DNA of 64,000 bases from Metabacillus sediminilitoris (GTDB taxonomy: Bacteria > Bacillota > Bacilli > Bacillales > Bacillaceae): assembly GCF_009720625.1 (NCBI RefSeq), contig NZ_CP046266.1, positions 3,977,501 to 4,041,500 of the forward strand, written 5' to 3'. Below, piece by piece: positions 55,765 to 64,000 of the stretch (the first letter of the stretch is position 1; each line of letters begins with the position of its first letter). A model generated the notes under the pieces. That model was given only the letters and a program-made list of their open reading frames with translations, was not told where the DNA came from and ran no database searches. The translations under genes were made by a program, and so were the position numbers.

Positions 55765-57283
55765 TTAACGACTTACTAATAACAACATTTAAAGCTAACC
55801 TTTTAAAATATAAAAATTCATCATTATTTCTAAAAAACAATAAATAAATAAAGTTTATTATAATTATATTAATAATACAGTTGGTTGCAAAAGCATATAT
55901 ATTAATAGTTTCTTTTAAAGGAAATGTTACTACGTGAGTAATTACTAAAGGAATTAAGCCAATGAATAGATACTTAAAATACATTTTAAAATATTCACTT
56001 AACTTCTTATTAAATATATATTTATAAACCATCTTAGGTTTAACCCAAAATATTACCAATATATTACTGAGTAAAGTTCCTAAAAAAACACCTGGTAAAC
56101 CAATTACATTAACTAGGATTACAGATGCAACTAAGTTTATTACCAATTCAAAAAGAGGAGCATATCTATCTTGATGATAAATACCTCCTCCTTCTTTAAA
56201 CCTTTCTACAGATCCTCGCATTAATATAAAGTAAAAATTCACTAAAACTACACTAATAGTTAGCATATCTAATATTTGATCTTCACCTAGCCATAATTGT
56301 ACAAATTGTTTAATTGTGTTTGATAAAGAAATAGTTATAAAAGATACAATCCAAAAACTTAAAAAAAATAACCTTTTATGCACACTATAACTATTTTCTG
56401 TCTTTTCTTCCGTTAATAGATTTCCGACACTTGCGGTTACCCCAGTAAGCGCGGAAGTAATTATTGTTTGAAAAGCACCAATAACTAAATAGTAACTATT
56501 ATAAATACCTACAACAGTTAAATTTATATAATACGATATTATCAAATTATCTGTACCGAGAACTAACACTCCACCAATTTTATGTAAAAATAATGCTTTT
56601 ATATTTTTAATCAAAGATTCTTTTTCTTCTTTACTTATAAATCCCTTTGTTTTTTTAATCCAGTTATATTTATTATTTATATAATAATTCATTATTAAGT
56701 AATATAAAAAATTAATACTAATTTGAATTAGTATATATAAATAAAAACTCGGGAAAATCATAAGCATTGTATACTGTAATATTGATATTATTAGCTTTGA
56801 AAGAGTTGTTGCTATAGATATTTTGTAACCCTCTTGTGCAACATTAATTATGGATAATTTATAAGAAAAAAAGTAACCTATAACTGTATCTATTAAAAAC
56901 AATATAAAATACAGCCTTGCGTCCAAAATACTGAATTCATTTTTTATAAATAGATCCAAAAAAGGAATTAATAATAAACCTAAAATAAAAATAAATAGAC
57001 CAACTATTCTATAGAATTTAGAATAATAGTTTAAATAACCTTTTACTTTTTCTTTATTGTCTTCAGCAAAAGGTTTATATAAAGAATAAATTATAGCACT
57101 TCCAATACCTAATTCTACAATTGATAATAAACCAATAATATTAGTAAATAATGAGCTTAAACCTAAAAACTCATTACCTAACGAAACTAAAAAGGCTTTT
57201 CTAACTATAAAAGAAGGTAAAAATCCTAATATGATAGTCAGAAAATTAACAAGTACATTTAAACTCGCCTTTCTTACCCTCAT
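55739..57283 (-). CDS. Polysaccharide flippase (Wzx/oligosaccharide transporter family)
   Basis: A 514-residue membrane protein with about 12-14 hydrophobic segments, starting KASLNVLVNFLTIILGFLPS, and LGLSSLFTNIIGLLSIVELG, ARLYFILFLIDTVIGYFF and the loop RFKEGGGIYHQDRYAPLFEL, typical of polysaccharide biosynthesis exporters. It would flip lipid-linked repeat units across the membrane. It is last in the operon, 17 bp after a glycosyltransferase gene. No Wzy polymerase is seen in the window. Confidence 0.9.
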   Translation of the reverse strand: MRVRKASLNVLVNFLTIILGFLPSFIVRKAFLVSLGNEFLGLSSLFTNIIGLLSIVELGIGSAIIYSLYKPFAEDNKEKVKGYLNYYSKFYRIVGLFIFILGLLLIPFLDLFIKNEFSILDARLYFILFLIDTVIGYFFSYKLSIINVAQEGYKISIATTLSKLIISILQYTMLMIFPSFYLYILIQISINFLYYLIMNYYINNKYNWIKKTKGFISKEEKESLIKNIKALFLHKIGGVLVLGTDNLIISYYINLTVVGIYNSYYLVIGAFQTIITSALTGVTASVGNLLTEEKTENSYSVHKRLFFLSFWIVSFITISLSNTIKQFVQLWLGEDQILDMLTISVVLVNFYFILMRGSVERFKEGGGIYHQDRYAPLFELVINLVASVILVNVIGLPGVFLGTLLSNILVIFWVKPKMVYKYIFNKKLSEYFKMYFKYLFIGLIPLVITHVVTFPLKETINIYAFATNCIINIIIINFIYLLFFRNNDEFLYFKRLALNVVISKSLRKKLKSIV

Positions 57284-57299
57284 TAATTCACCTTCTTTT

Positions 57300-58484
57300 T
57301 TAACTAGATTCTAACAACAAGTTCACTTTATAGATTTCTTCCTCTGTTCCAACCTTCTCATTTCTTAATCTTAGGCAAATATTATCTCTTAAATTTTTAT
57401 TCTCAATTAATTGTTTAATACCTTTATATACACCTTCTGAATTCATATTAACAATTATTCCATTTTGCCCATTAATAAGCTGATTGTGAACAATAGGAAA
57501 GTTAGTAGCAACTATAGGCTTTTGTAATATCCTAGCCTCGGCTATTGCTAAACCAAATCCCTCAAACCTAGATGGTTGAACATATATATCACACTGATTT
57601 AATAAAGTATATGGATTATGAAATGTACCTAAAAAGATAAATGTATCTTCTAGTTCAAACTCCCTAACCATCTTTTTCAACTTATTTTCAATGTTTCCTT
57701 CTCCAATTACATACCATTTAAATTTATACCCATGTTTTTTTAACATGTAGCATGCTTCTATTGCCATATCATAGCCCTTTGCTTCAACTAATCTCCCAAT
57801 TGTTAAAATTTTAAGGCCATTAAAATTGTCATGAAAACCATTCCCCTCTGTTGCCATGCGCTTTATTAAGTTTGGAGACAAAATATCATAAACCACACAA
57901 GTTTTTTCTTCCGCTATAGGCATTTCTTCTATAAAAACCTTATTATTATAATCAGAAACAGTTATGATATTATCAAATTGTTCATAATAATTTTCATCAA
58001 ATTGTTTATTATAACAAGCAATTTTATAGTCTGTATTTATCCAGCATAATTTTTTATCTGCTTTTACTTTTTCTCCAACAAAGTAAGTTGGTGATCCTTG
58101 ACTATAAGCTATTGCAACATCATATATACTTTCTAATTCATCTATACCGTTAGAAATTGATTTCCAATTAATTTGAGAGGTGTGAAATTTTCGCTTGTAA
58201 TAAGGATTTCTAAGATATATTGATCTTTTAATTCTATAATATATTCCTTTCAAATTACCATTTTTGAACATACTTCTTAATCCTAAGCTTTGTTTTTTTA
58301 TAAAATTTGGAACATCTAATACATTTACTTTCTTTGGTAATAAAGGTAAATAAAGTCCTTCCTGAGAAAACATCAATAAATCGACTTCATATTTCTTAAA
58401 ATCAAGCATAGAAAGAAGTGAAATAAGACTTTTTTCAGCCCCTCCACTATTTAATGAATCTATTACAAATAATATCTTTCTCAT
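57300..58484 (-). CDS. Glycosyltransferase family 4 protein
   Basis: A 394-residue GT-B fold enzyme: N-terminal FVIDSLNSGGAEKSLISLLS, C-terminal domain with GLKILTIGRLVEAKGYDMAI and the donor-binding EX7E motif in PSRFEGFGLAIAEARILQKP. It transfers a sugar from a nucleotide donor to the repeat unit; specificity is unknown. It overlaps the pyruvyl transferase gene by 4 bp and is related to the gene at 59608. Confidence 0.92.
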   Translation of the reverse strand: MRKILFVIDSLNSGGAEKSLISLLSMLDFKKYEVDLLMFSQEGLYLPLLPKKVNVLDVPNFIKKQSLGLRSMFKNGNLKGIYYRIKRSIYLRNPYYKRKFHTSQINWKSISNGIDELESIYDVAIAYSQGSPTYFVGEKVKADKKLCWINTDYKIACYNKQFDENYYEQFDNIITVSDYNNKVFIEEMPIAEEKTCVVYDILSPNLIKRMATEGNGFHDNFNGLKILTIGRLVEAKGYDMAIEACYMLKKHGYKFKWYVIGEGNIENKLKKMVREFELEDTFIFLGTFHNPYTLLNQCDIYVQPSRFEGFGLAIAEARILQKPIVATNFPIVHNQLINGQNGIIVNMNSEGVYKGIKQLIENKNLRDNICLRLRNEKVGTEEEIYKVNLLLESS

Positions 58485-59611
58485 AAAATATTTCTCACCT
58501 TCTTAGGTTCAGACAAGACATCCTCTAGAAATTTCTGAGAAAATCTTATTTTTGAGTCTAATATTTTTTTTGTCTCCTTGTAGTCTATTTTTTTTAATAA
58601 TTGATCTAAATTATAATTTTCACTAACTAATCTTTCATTTAATTTTAAATCATCTAATAAATCTCTCATCCTAGTATTTATATTTTCAGTTCGATTAACA
58701 ATAATAAAATCTTTTTCGTAAATTATCGAAAATACTGCAGCATGAAATGAATTTGAAATAACAAATTCCGCATTTCTTATTAGAGATACAAAAGTTTCCG
58801 GTCCCTCAAAAATATAGTATTTATCTGCATATTTTAGCTTATTTTGATTTATTGTATAAATTTTACAAACTGTTTCATTACTAATTTGTTTTGCTATTTT
58901 CTTAATTAAGTCACTATTATCAAAATCATAAATTAGTATATATTTTTCCTTAATTTCTTTAGTTCCAATTTTATTCCAATCTTCTTTTTCTAATAAAAAT
59001 ACTGGATCAATAACATTTACGGCTTTATTTACACCTAATTTTTTTACAATTTCAACACCACTCTTTTCCCTTAAGCTTACACCATCTAATTTCTCAATTC
59101 TTGATTTGACTATATTTTTATATTCATCAGGTATTTCATCAGTTGCAAAACTTGCTGCATACGATACCTTAATTTTTTCATTAGGTACGAAATCTAAATA
59201 AAATGCTGGATCTTTACCATTCTTATGTAAGCAATTCCAAATTTGATCACTACCACAAATAAATACATCTGCATTCGGTATATTTCTCTTTAACTCTTCA
59301 TTTGATGTAAATCGTGATTTTGTTACTCTTAAATAATTAGAGGTGAATTGATCAAATACTTTTTTTCTTTTTAAACCAGGAATTCTACTTGGAATTTTAA
59401 TTGTCAAATAAATGAATTTTGTGAAGAAATTTCTATTCCATTTAGGGTTACTAATGGAAAATATATTATAATGATTGCTTAAATAATCTGGTTTATAATC
59501 AATAATTTCTACATCATGCCCCATTTTCAGTAAATAGGTCATTAATCCGTAGGCCTGTAGCGAAGCTCCATGATTGTAAACATCATGGCATGTTATAGTA
59601 CAAATTTTCAT
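58481..59611 (-). CDS. Polysaccharide pyruvyl transferase family protein
   Basis: The 376-residue protein has the family landmarks DVYNHGASLQAYGLMTYLLK, DVFICGSDQIWN, SYAASFATDEIP, GVSLREKSGVEIVKKLG and VISNSFHAAVFSIIY. Members add ketal-linked pyruvate to exopolysaccharide (B. subtilis EpsO/YveS types), giving negative charge. It overlaps its neighbours by 4 bp on both sides, so the three genes are tightly coupled. Confidence 0.92.
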   Translation of the reverse strand: MKICTITCHDVYNHGASLQAYGLMTYLLKMGHDVEIIDYKPDYLSNHYNIFSISNPKWNRNFFTKFIYLTIKIPSRIPGLKRKKVFDQFTSNYLRVTKSRFTSNEELKRNIPNADVFICGSDQIWNCLHKNGKDPAFYLDFVPNEKIKVSYAASFATDEIPDEYKNIVKSRIEKLDGVSLREKSGVEIVKKLGVNKAVNVIDPVFLLEKEDWNKIGTKEIKEKYILIYDFDNSDLIKKIAKQISNETVCKIYTINQNKLKYADKYYIFEGPETFVSLIRNAEFVISNSFHAAVFSIIYEKDFIIVNRTENINTRMRDLLDDLKLNERLVSENYNLDQLLKKIDYKETKKILDSKIRFSQKFLEDVLSEPKKVRNIL

Positions 59612-60840
59612 AATATCACCTTCTTATTTTCTTCCTTATTCTCTAATTGATTTAATAAATTATACAATTTATTAATTTCAGAGATATTACCATAATCTTT
59701 TTTAATACAGTTATTTGATAACTTATTTCTTAATTTTAAATCCATATATAATCTTTTTATCGCATTTACTATACCTTCGACTGATAAATCACAAATTAAA
59801 CCATCTATTCTATCTTCTAATTGACTATTTGCTGTAGGATAATTTGTAATTATAACTGGTTTCTCAAGTATTTGCGCTTCTCTCACCGTAACAGCTTTAC
59901 CTTCATACCTCGAAGGTTGACAATAAATTTCACAATTCTTTATGAATGGATATGGGTTTACTTTTTTTCCTAATAATATAAACTGATCTGTCAAGTTGTT
60001 ATCTTTTATTAATTGTTTTAAATAAACTTCTTCCCCACCATAACCAACAACATACCATTTTACTTTATAGCCCGATTCTACTAGTTTTTTACATGCTAAA
60101 ATAGCCATGTCAAATCCTTTTGCATGACTTAGTCTTCCCACTGAGCAAATTTTTGTAGATTTATCATGAATTATTTCTGTAATTTCCTCTTTTGCCTGTT
60201 CTCTTACGAATGTTGGTGATATGATATTTTCTAATACTATAGTTTTATGTTTAAGATTAGGAAATACCTTTAAAAATGAATCTTCGCACGCCTTTGATAC
60301 ATTTACAATATAATCTAATTTACTCCACATTTTTTCATCTAACTTTTTATCTGGATTAACAATTGTAAAATAATCGGTGTGATTCCAACCAATCTTTTTC
60401 TTTGCTTTTACCTTATCTAGGATAAAGTTATGGGGTCCTAAAAAACTTATCGCCAAATCATATTCATGATTTAACCTTGGTAGTCCAGGCATCGAATAAA
60501 ACCACGTATATTGCATTTGCTTATAAGTTCCTTGATCTTTCTTTTGACCCCTATTTTTCATCTTGCTTTTAAATTTAGCAGCAATTCTTGCACTTCCTAA
60601 AAAAAAATGACCTTCTTTAATAATATCTTTTACTGGTCTTTCAAAAGTCGTATATTGTTTAATTGTTGGCAGTAAGTTTACTTCCTTAGGAATAAAACGT
60701 AAAAACTCTCCTTCCTGTCTATACAAAAATAAATCTACATCAAATTTCTTATAATCAAAACTCTCTAATAAACCAATTAAACTTCTCTCAGCCCCACCAA
60801 TGTGTAAGGAGTACATGCTTATTAAGATTTTCTTTTTCAT
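59608..60840 (-). CDS. Glycosyltransferase family 4 protein
   Basis: A 410-residue GT-B enzyme: LISMYSLHIGGAERSLIGLL at the start, KICSVGRLSHAKGFDMAILA and QPSRYEGKAVTVREAQILEK in the C-terminal domain. The N-terminal half is close to the paralog at 57300 (shared GGAE(K/R)SLI, DYKKF/DFKKY), so the two probably arose by duplication. It is 24 bp downstream of the GT8 gene. Confidence 0.92.
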   Translation of the reverse strand: MKKKILISMYSLHIGGAERSLIGLLESFDYKKFDVDLFLYRQEGEFLRFIPKEVNLLPTIKQYTTFERPVKDIIKEGHFFLGSARIAAKFKSKMKNRGQKKDQGTYKQMQYTWFYSMPGLPRLNHEYDLAISFLGPHNFILDKVKAKKKIGWNHTDYFTIVNPDKKLDEKMWSKLDYIVNVSKACEDSFLKVFPNLKHKTIVLENIISPTFVREQAKEEITEIIHDKSTKICSVGRLSHAKGFDMAILACKKLVESGYKVKWYVVGYGGEEVYLKQLIKDNNLTDQFILLGKKVNPYPFIKNCEIYCQPSRYEGKAVTVREAQILEKPVIITNYPTANSQLEDRIDGLICDLSVEGIVNAIKRLYMDLKLRNKLSNNCIKKDYGNISEINKLYNLLNQLENKEENKKVIL

Positions 60841-60864
60841 AAACCTTCCCCTATCTAGCCTAAA

Positions 60865-61818
60865 TTACTTAAAGATTAGATTACAAATACCATTAGCCAT
60901 TTTAAAAGGCAAATGGTTATATAGAAAAGCTACAGTTTTTTCTCCTATACTCCTTTTGTCCTGTATTAACTCTGTTTCTTCCCATGGAGTCAAACCAAGG
61001 TACTTTTTATAAAGTGATGCTAATGGATGCTTACATCCCTTTATCCAAGGTCTATTTACAAATGCTGGTGTATAGTGAATAAATACTGGATAATTAATCG
61101 CTTCCTTCAATTCTTCCTCGCTATAGTAATCTTTTAAACCATAATACTGCATAATTTCTTTTCTGCTCATTGAAAAGTATGTTGACATACTATTGTATTT
61201 CGGATGTAGGATTAAGAACTTATTATTTAATACACCATTTATTGTCCCTTGATCATGATGGAATACTTGCCCTTTATACGAATCTATAAACTTTATAAAC
61301 TTTTCTTCAACCCGCTCTTCTCGCCACTTTTGAAGATTAATTAAAAGCATGCCAGCATTTAAATATGGACTATATAATTCCATATTAATTTTTAATTTCG
61401 TTTCATCACTTACTGTATCGCATACACCAGCTACAAAATATTTACTTAAGTCTAAATCCCATAAATCCTTTAAACTACTATTAATGATTGAATCACAATC
61501 TAAATAAATTACTTTATTAATGTCATCATCAAGCATACTTGATAGAAATAATCTTGCGTAAGAACTAATCGAGATTGAATTTCCAATATTTAACTTAGGT
61601 TTATTTGAGAATTCTTTAAAATTAATAAATTTAATTGTCCTTTTGTAATTCTTACAAATTAATTTCAAGTTATTTTTATTTTCTAAGGAAATATTATTTT
61701 CAATAAGATATACATCGATATTATTAAAGTCATCATTATTTTCAAATAATGATGTCATAGAAACTCCTACATGCTGAGCATAGTTATTATCACTAGAGTA
61801 CACAACATTTAGATTCAT
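60865..61818 (-). CDS. Glycosyltransferase family 8 protein
   Basis: A 317-residue GT-A retaining enzyme with NLNVVYSSDNNYAQHVGVSM, the metal-binding DxD in KVIYLDCDSIINSSLKDLWD, YLNAGMLLINLQKW and HHDQGTINGVLNNKFLIL. GT8 enzymes typically add galactose or glucose. It lies 28 bp after the acyltransferase gene. Confidence 0.92.
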   Translation of the reverse strand: MNLNVVYSSDNNYAQHVGVSMTSLFENNDDFNNIDVYLIENNISLENKNNLKLICKNYKRTIKFINFKEFSNKPKLNIGNSISISSYARLFLSSMLDDDINKVIYLDCDSIINSSLKDLWDLDLSKYFVAGVCDTVSDETKLKINMELYSPYLNAGMLLINLQKWREERVEEKFIKFIDSYKGQVFHHDQGTINGVLNNKFLILHPKYNSMSTYFSMSRKEIMQYYGLKDYYSEEELKEAINYPVFIHYTPAFVNRPWIKGCKHPLASLYKKYLGLTPWEETELIQDKRSIGEKTVAFLYNHLPFKMANGICNLIFK

Positions 61819-61846
61819 TCATAACCACCTCTTAAAATTTTTTATT

Positions 61847-63019
61847 TTAAACGTTTTTGTAATTCTCTTTACTTTTGTGTATAAATTTATCTATTTCTTT
61901 ATCCATAGTTTTTTCAGCTAGAACTCTACCAAATTTTATACACGGGTTTTCGATTAAATAATAAAATAGAGCAGATACTCCTATACTTAATACCATTGAT
62001 CCTATTAGAATTTGCCATATTGGTATTAACCCATAAAGAATATGTACACAACTTAATAGAACAATAAGGTGATATAAATACAAACTATATGATATTTTTC
62101 CTAAGAATATTAATGGTTTTCTCATTAAAAACCATGCTACTTTATCTGAACCTAACGCAGCAGTGATAAAACCAATTGCTCCTAGTGCTTGAAAATATTC
62201 TTCTATTATTAAAAGATATGGACCAAATATAGGTGAGATTAGTATTTCAGGAATGATTGTATCAGCAAAGTTATATATGATGACTGACATGATTAAAAAT
62301 ATCCACTTATTAGGGATAGTTAGTTGTCTATAAAAATGGATTATTGTAAATCTATATTTAGCTACTAAAACACCGAGTATAAAAATAGAAAGATAATGAA
62401 TTGTAGTAAAATAATTCGTAAGAAGCCCCATAGAGATTTGGAATTGAAAAATATTATTTAATCCTGATAAAAATGATAGTGCAAAACATAATAATAAACT
62501 ATACTTAGCCTTTATATTCTTTATAAATAAAACAACAAAGGGGAAAATTATCGAAATCCTTAATTCGTGAACTAAAGACCAGATTACATTATTAAATGTA
62601 TCTGTATGTATATTCCTTAAAATAAATATGTGTTCAATAATAGAATATAGATTGGGTAGTTCTGTCCAGGATGAATTAAACCAATCGCTAAGCCCATCAA
62701 TCGTGCCTCGAAAAAAGAAGATAGATGATATCATTGCAGTTGCGATTGCCACCAAATAAGGGATATAGATCCTAAAAACACGTTTAATAAAATAAGAGAT
62801 ATATAATACATTGTTTTTATTCAAAAATGCTAAAGATAGGACAAACCCACTTAAAACAAAGAAAAGCATTACTGCAGCATGCCCATTTGTAAAAAGTCTA
62901 AGTGGAGATCTCATTGCTTCAGTAAAAATTTCTGTTTTAACAAGTATAATATGAGAAATAAAAACACAAAGTGCTGCTAAACCCCGGATTGAATCTAATT
63001 GTTCAATACGATTATTCAT
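61847..63019 (-). CDS. Exopolysaccharide O-acyltransferase (acyltransferase family 3)
   Basis: A 390-residue polytopic protein beginning IEQLDSIRGLAALCVFISHI, with FFVLSGFVLSLAF, RIYIPYLVAIATAM and VIWSLVHELRISIIFPF. It probably acetylates or otherwise acylates the polysaccharide repeat. It is a full-length paralog of the protein at 41608 and sits between GT32 and GT8 genes in the operon. Confidence 0.9.
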   Translation of the reverse strand: MNNRIEQLDSIRGLAALCVFISHIILVKTEIFTEAMRSPLRLFTNGHAAVMLFFVLSGFVLSLAFLNKNNVLYISYFIKRVFRIYIPYLVAIATAMISSIFFFRGTIDGLSDWFNSSWTELPNLYSIIEHIFILRNIHTDTFNNVIWSLVHELRISIIFPFVVLFIKNIKAKYSLLLCFALSFLSGLNNIFQFQISMGLLTNYFTTIHYLSIFILGVLVAKYRFTIIHFYRQLTIPNKWIFLIMSVIIYNFADTIIPEILISPIFGPYLLIIEEYFQALGAIGFITAALGSDKVAWFLMRKPLIFLGKISYSLYLYHLIVLLSCVHILYGLIPIWQILIGSMVLSIGVSALFYYLIENPCIKFGRVLAEKTMDKEIDKFIHKSKENYKNV

Positions 63020-63058
63020 TTCCTTCTCCTGACATGAAATGGCATACTCATCAAATAT

Positions 63059-63799
63059 TTATTTTGATTTCGTTAATAATTTTCTGAATTTCTCTATATT
63101 TCGTCCGCCGATTATCTTTGATAGGATTACTTTCGTGTTTGTTTTAACTTTTACATGTAGCGGTAGCCAACTTTTATAAAAATGATGCATAGCATATGTA
63201 TTTTCAGTTATAAACTTCCTACAGTTTATGTAATCAAAAGGTGAAAAATATGTTTGAGGATAAACTGCTCCTATCCCACTTATTTCTTTGTATTCGCCAT
63301 TCATCTCCACCCCATAATTTTTAAAGATATTAGTAACAATAGCAACGTTCGTTAAATCATCATAACTACCGTCTTCTTTAATAAAAGCTTTTTCTTTATA
63401 TGAATCTAGGAATAACTTTATTAAGCTATTTCCTTTTACAGCTCCAATCGTACTAGTAGCAATATAATTTTCTTGTTCAAATCCCCAAAAAGATTCATGA
63501 TGCAAAAATTCATCAAATGACTTAAACACTTCAACATCGGTGTCTAAGTAAATTCCTCCAAAATTATATAAAGCATATACTCTTACATAATCACTTACAA
63601 AGGCAAATTTTCCTGAATGATAAGCCTCACGTACATATACATTACAGTTAATATCAAAGTTTTCCTCATTCCACTCGATAATTTCATATTCAAGAAGGTT
63701 CTGTTTCCAGCTTTTCATACATTTTTGTACAATTTCTGGTTTTTCTTTTCCACCGAACCAGCAATAATGAATGGTTTTAGGAATTGTACTAGAACTCAT
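63059..63799 (-). CDS. Glycosyltransferase family 32 (capsular polysaccharide type)
   Basis: A 246-residue enzyme with the GT32 start TIPKTIHYCWFGGKEKPEIV, YEIIEWNEENFDIN, and the DxD motif in NFGGIYLDTDVEVFKSFDEF. It transfers a sugar to the growing repeat unit. It has a strong GGAGG site. It is 40 bp downstream of the DegT-type aminotransferase gene and 40 bp upstream of the acyltransferase gene. Confidence 0.93.
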   Translation of the reverse strand: MSSSTIPKTIHYCWFGGKEKPEIVQKCMKSWKQNLLEYEIIEWNEENFDINCNVYVREAYHSGKFAFVSDYVRVYALYNFGGIYLDTDVEVFKSFDEFLHHESFWGFEQENYIATSTIGAVKGNSLIKLFLDSYKEKAFIKEDGSYDDLTNVAIVTNIFKNYGVEMNGEYKEISGIGAVYPQTYFSPFDYINCRKFITENTYAMHHFYKSWLPLHVKVKTNTKVILSKIIGGRNIEKFRKLLTKSK

Positions 63800-63838
63800 T
63801 TTTACAACCTCCTTTCAAAAACATTGAATTTTTCAATA

Positions 63839-64000
63839 CTAAACACTAATTTTTAAACAATCTTTTATACAATTTATAATTCTCATTTGATCACCATCTG
63901 TTATATTCGATCCTGAAGGAAGACACATACCTGTAGTAAACAAATGCTCCGAAATATTTATATTTTCACTATGAAGATAGAATCTAGCTCCTTCAAATAG
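63839..64000 (-). CDS. DegT/DnrJ/EryC1-type aminotransferase, C-terminus only
   Basis: The last 53 residues enter from the right edge. HLFTTGMCLPSGSNITDGDQ, then MRIINCIKDCL is the conserved end of PLP-dependent sugar aminotransferases of the DegT family (GxCLPSGSNxT...QxRxIxxIK). Such enzymes make amino sugars for polysaccharide repeats and sit at the head of EPS operons. The PLP lysine lies outside the window. Confidence 0.85.
   Translation of the reverse strand, partial: LFEGARFYLHSENINISEHLFTTGMCLPSGSNITDGDQMRIINCIKDCLKISV

Noticed and set aside
1..64000. CRISPR arrays, tRNA or rRNA genes, insertion sequences, prophage genes
   Set aside because: I saw no regularly spaced repeats, no tRNA or rRNA-like segments, and no transposase or integrase reading frames.

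Overview
The window comes from a low-GC, endospore-forming member of the Bacillaceae (Bacillus sensu lato). It carries a full spoIIIA operon, SinI/SinR, MntR, a B12-dependent ribonucleotide reductase, and the gene order known from the B. subtilis yqxC-to-sinR segment. I cannot fix the genus from this sequence alone.

Region 1 (1-32.5 kb) is conserved chromosome, mostly on the minus strand: tlyA, dxs, ispA, xseB/xseA, folD, nusB, yqhY, accC/accB, spoIIIAH-AA, yqhV, efp, a Xaa-Pro peptidase, aroQ, yqhR, then yqhQ/yqhP (plus strand), yqhO, mntR, nrdJ, lipM, yqhL, a RacA-like protein and the glycine cleavage genes gcvPB-gcvPA-gcvT behind a tandem glycine riboswitch. Irregularities here are a spoIIIAD without a canonical start codon, a HEAT-repeat gene broken by an A8 tract, a GC-rich repeat, and an enlarged peripheral stem in the second glycine aptamer.

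Region 2 (32.7-36.4 kb, plus strand) is yqhH, yqhG, then sinI-sinR. A GEMM-I (c-di-GMP-I) riboswitch lies directly in front of sinI. The genes that follow sinR in B. subtilis (tasA-sipW-tapA) are absent.

Region 3 (36.4-50.9 kb) holds two convergent clusters for modified peptides. The plus-strand cluster (36.6-41.3 kb) encodes a 59-residue unrecognised precursor-like peptide, an HprK-like kinase, a PqqD-like protein, an S24/S26 signal-peptidase-like protein, an ABC exporter and a nucleotidyltransferase-like protein. It has neither the lasso cyclase nor the B2 protease, and its peptide has no Asp/Glu where a lasso ring needs one. The minus-strand cluster (44.1-50.1 kb) is a classic paeninodin-type lasso peptide cluster: cyclase C, a 43-residue precursor ending in Ser, kinase K, B1, B2 and exporter D.

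Region 4 (51.1-64 kb) is a very AT-rich exopolysaccharide region: galE, a large parallel beta-helix protein, a flippase, four glycosyltransferases, a polysaccharide pyruvyl transferase, an O-acyltransferase and the end of a DegT-type aminotransferase. A broken acyltransferase remnant also lies here.

An idea linking regions 2-4: 16-bp palindromes with the geometry of the B. subtilis SinR operator lie before the plus-strand peptide cluster, inside the lasso promoter, upstream of the small genes before the lasso cluster, and twice in the galE/beta-helix divergent region. With the c-di-GMP riboswitch on sinI this suggests a circuit c-di-GMP -> SinI -> SinR -> peptide clusters and exopolysaccharide. 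The riboswitch and palindromes are seen in the sequence; the circuit is inference.
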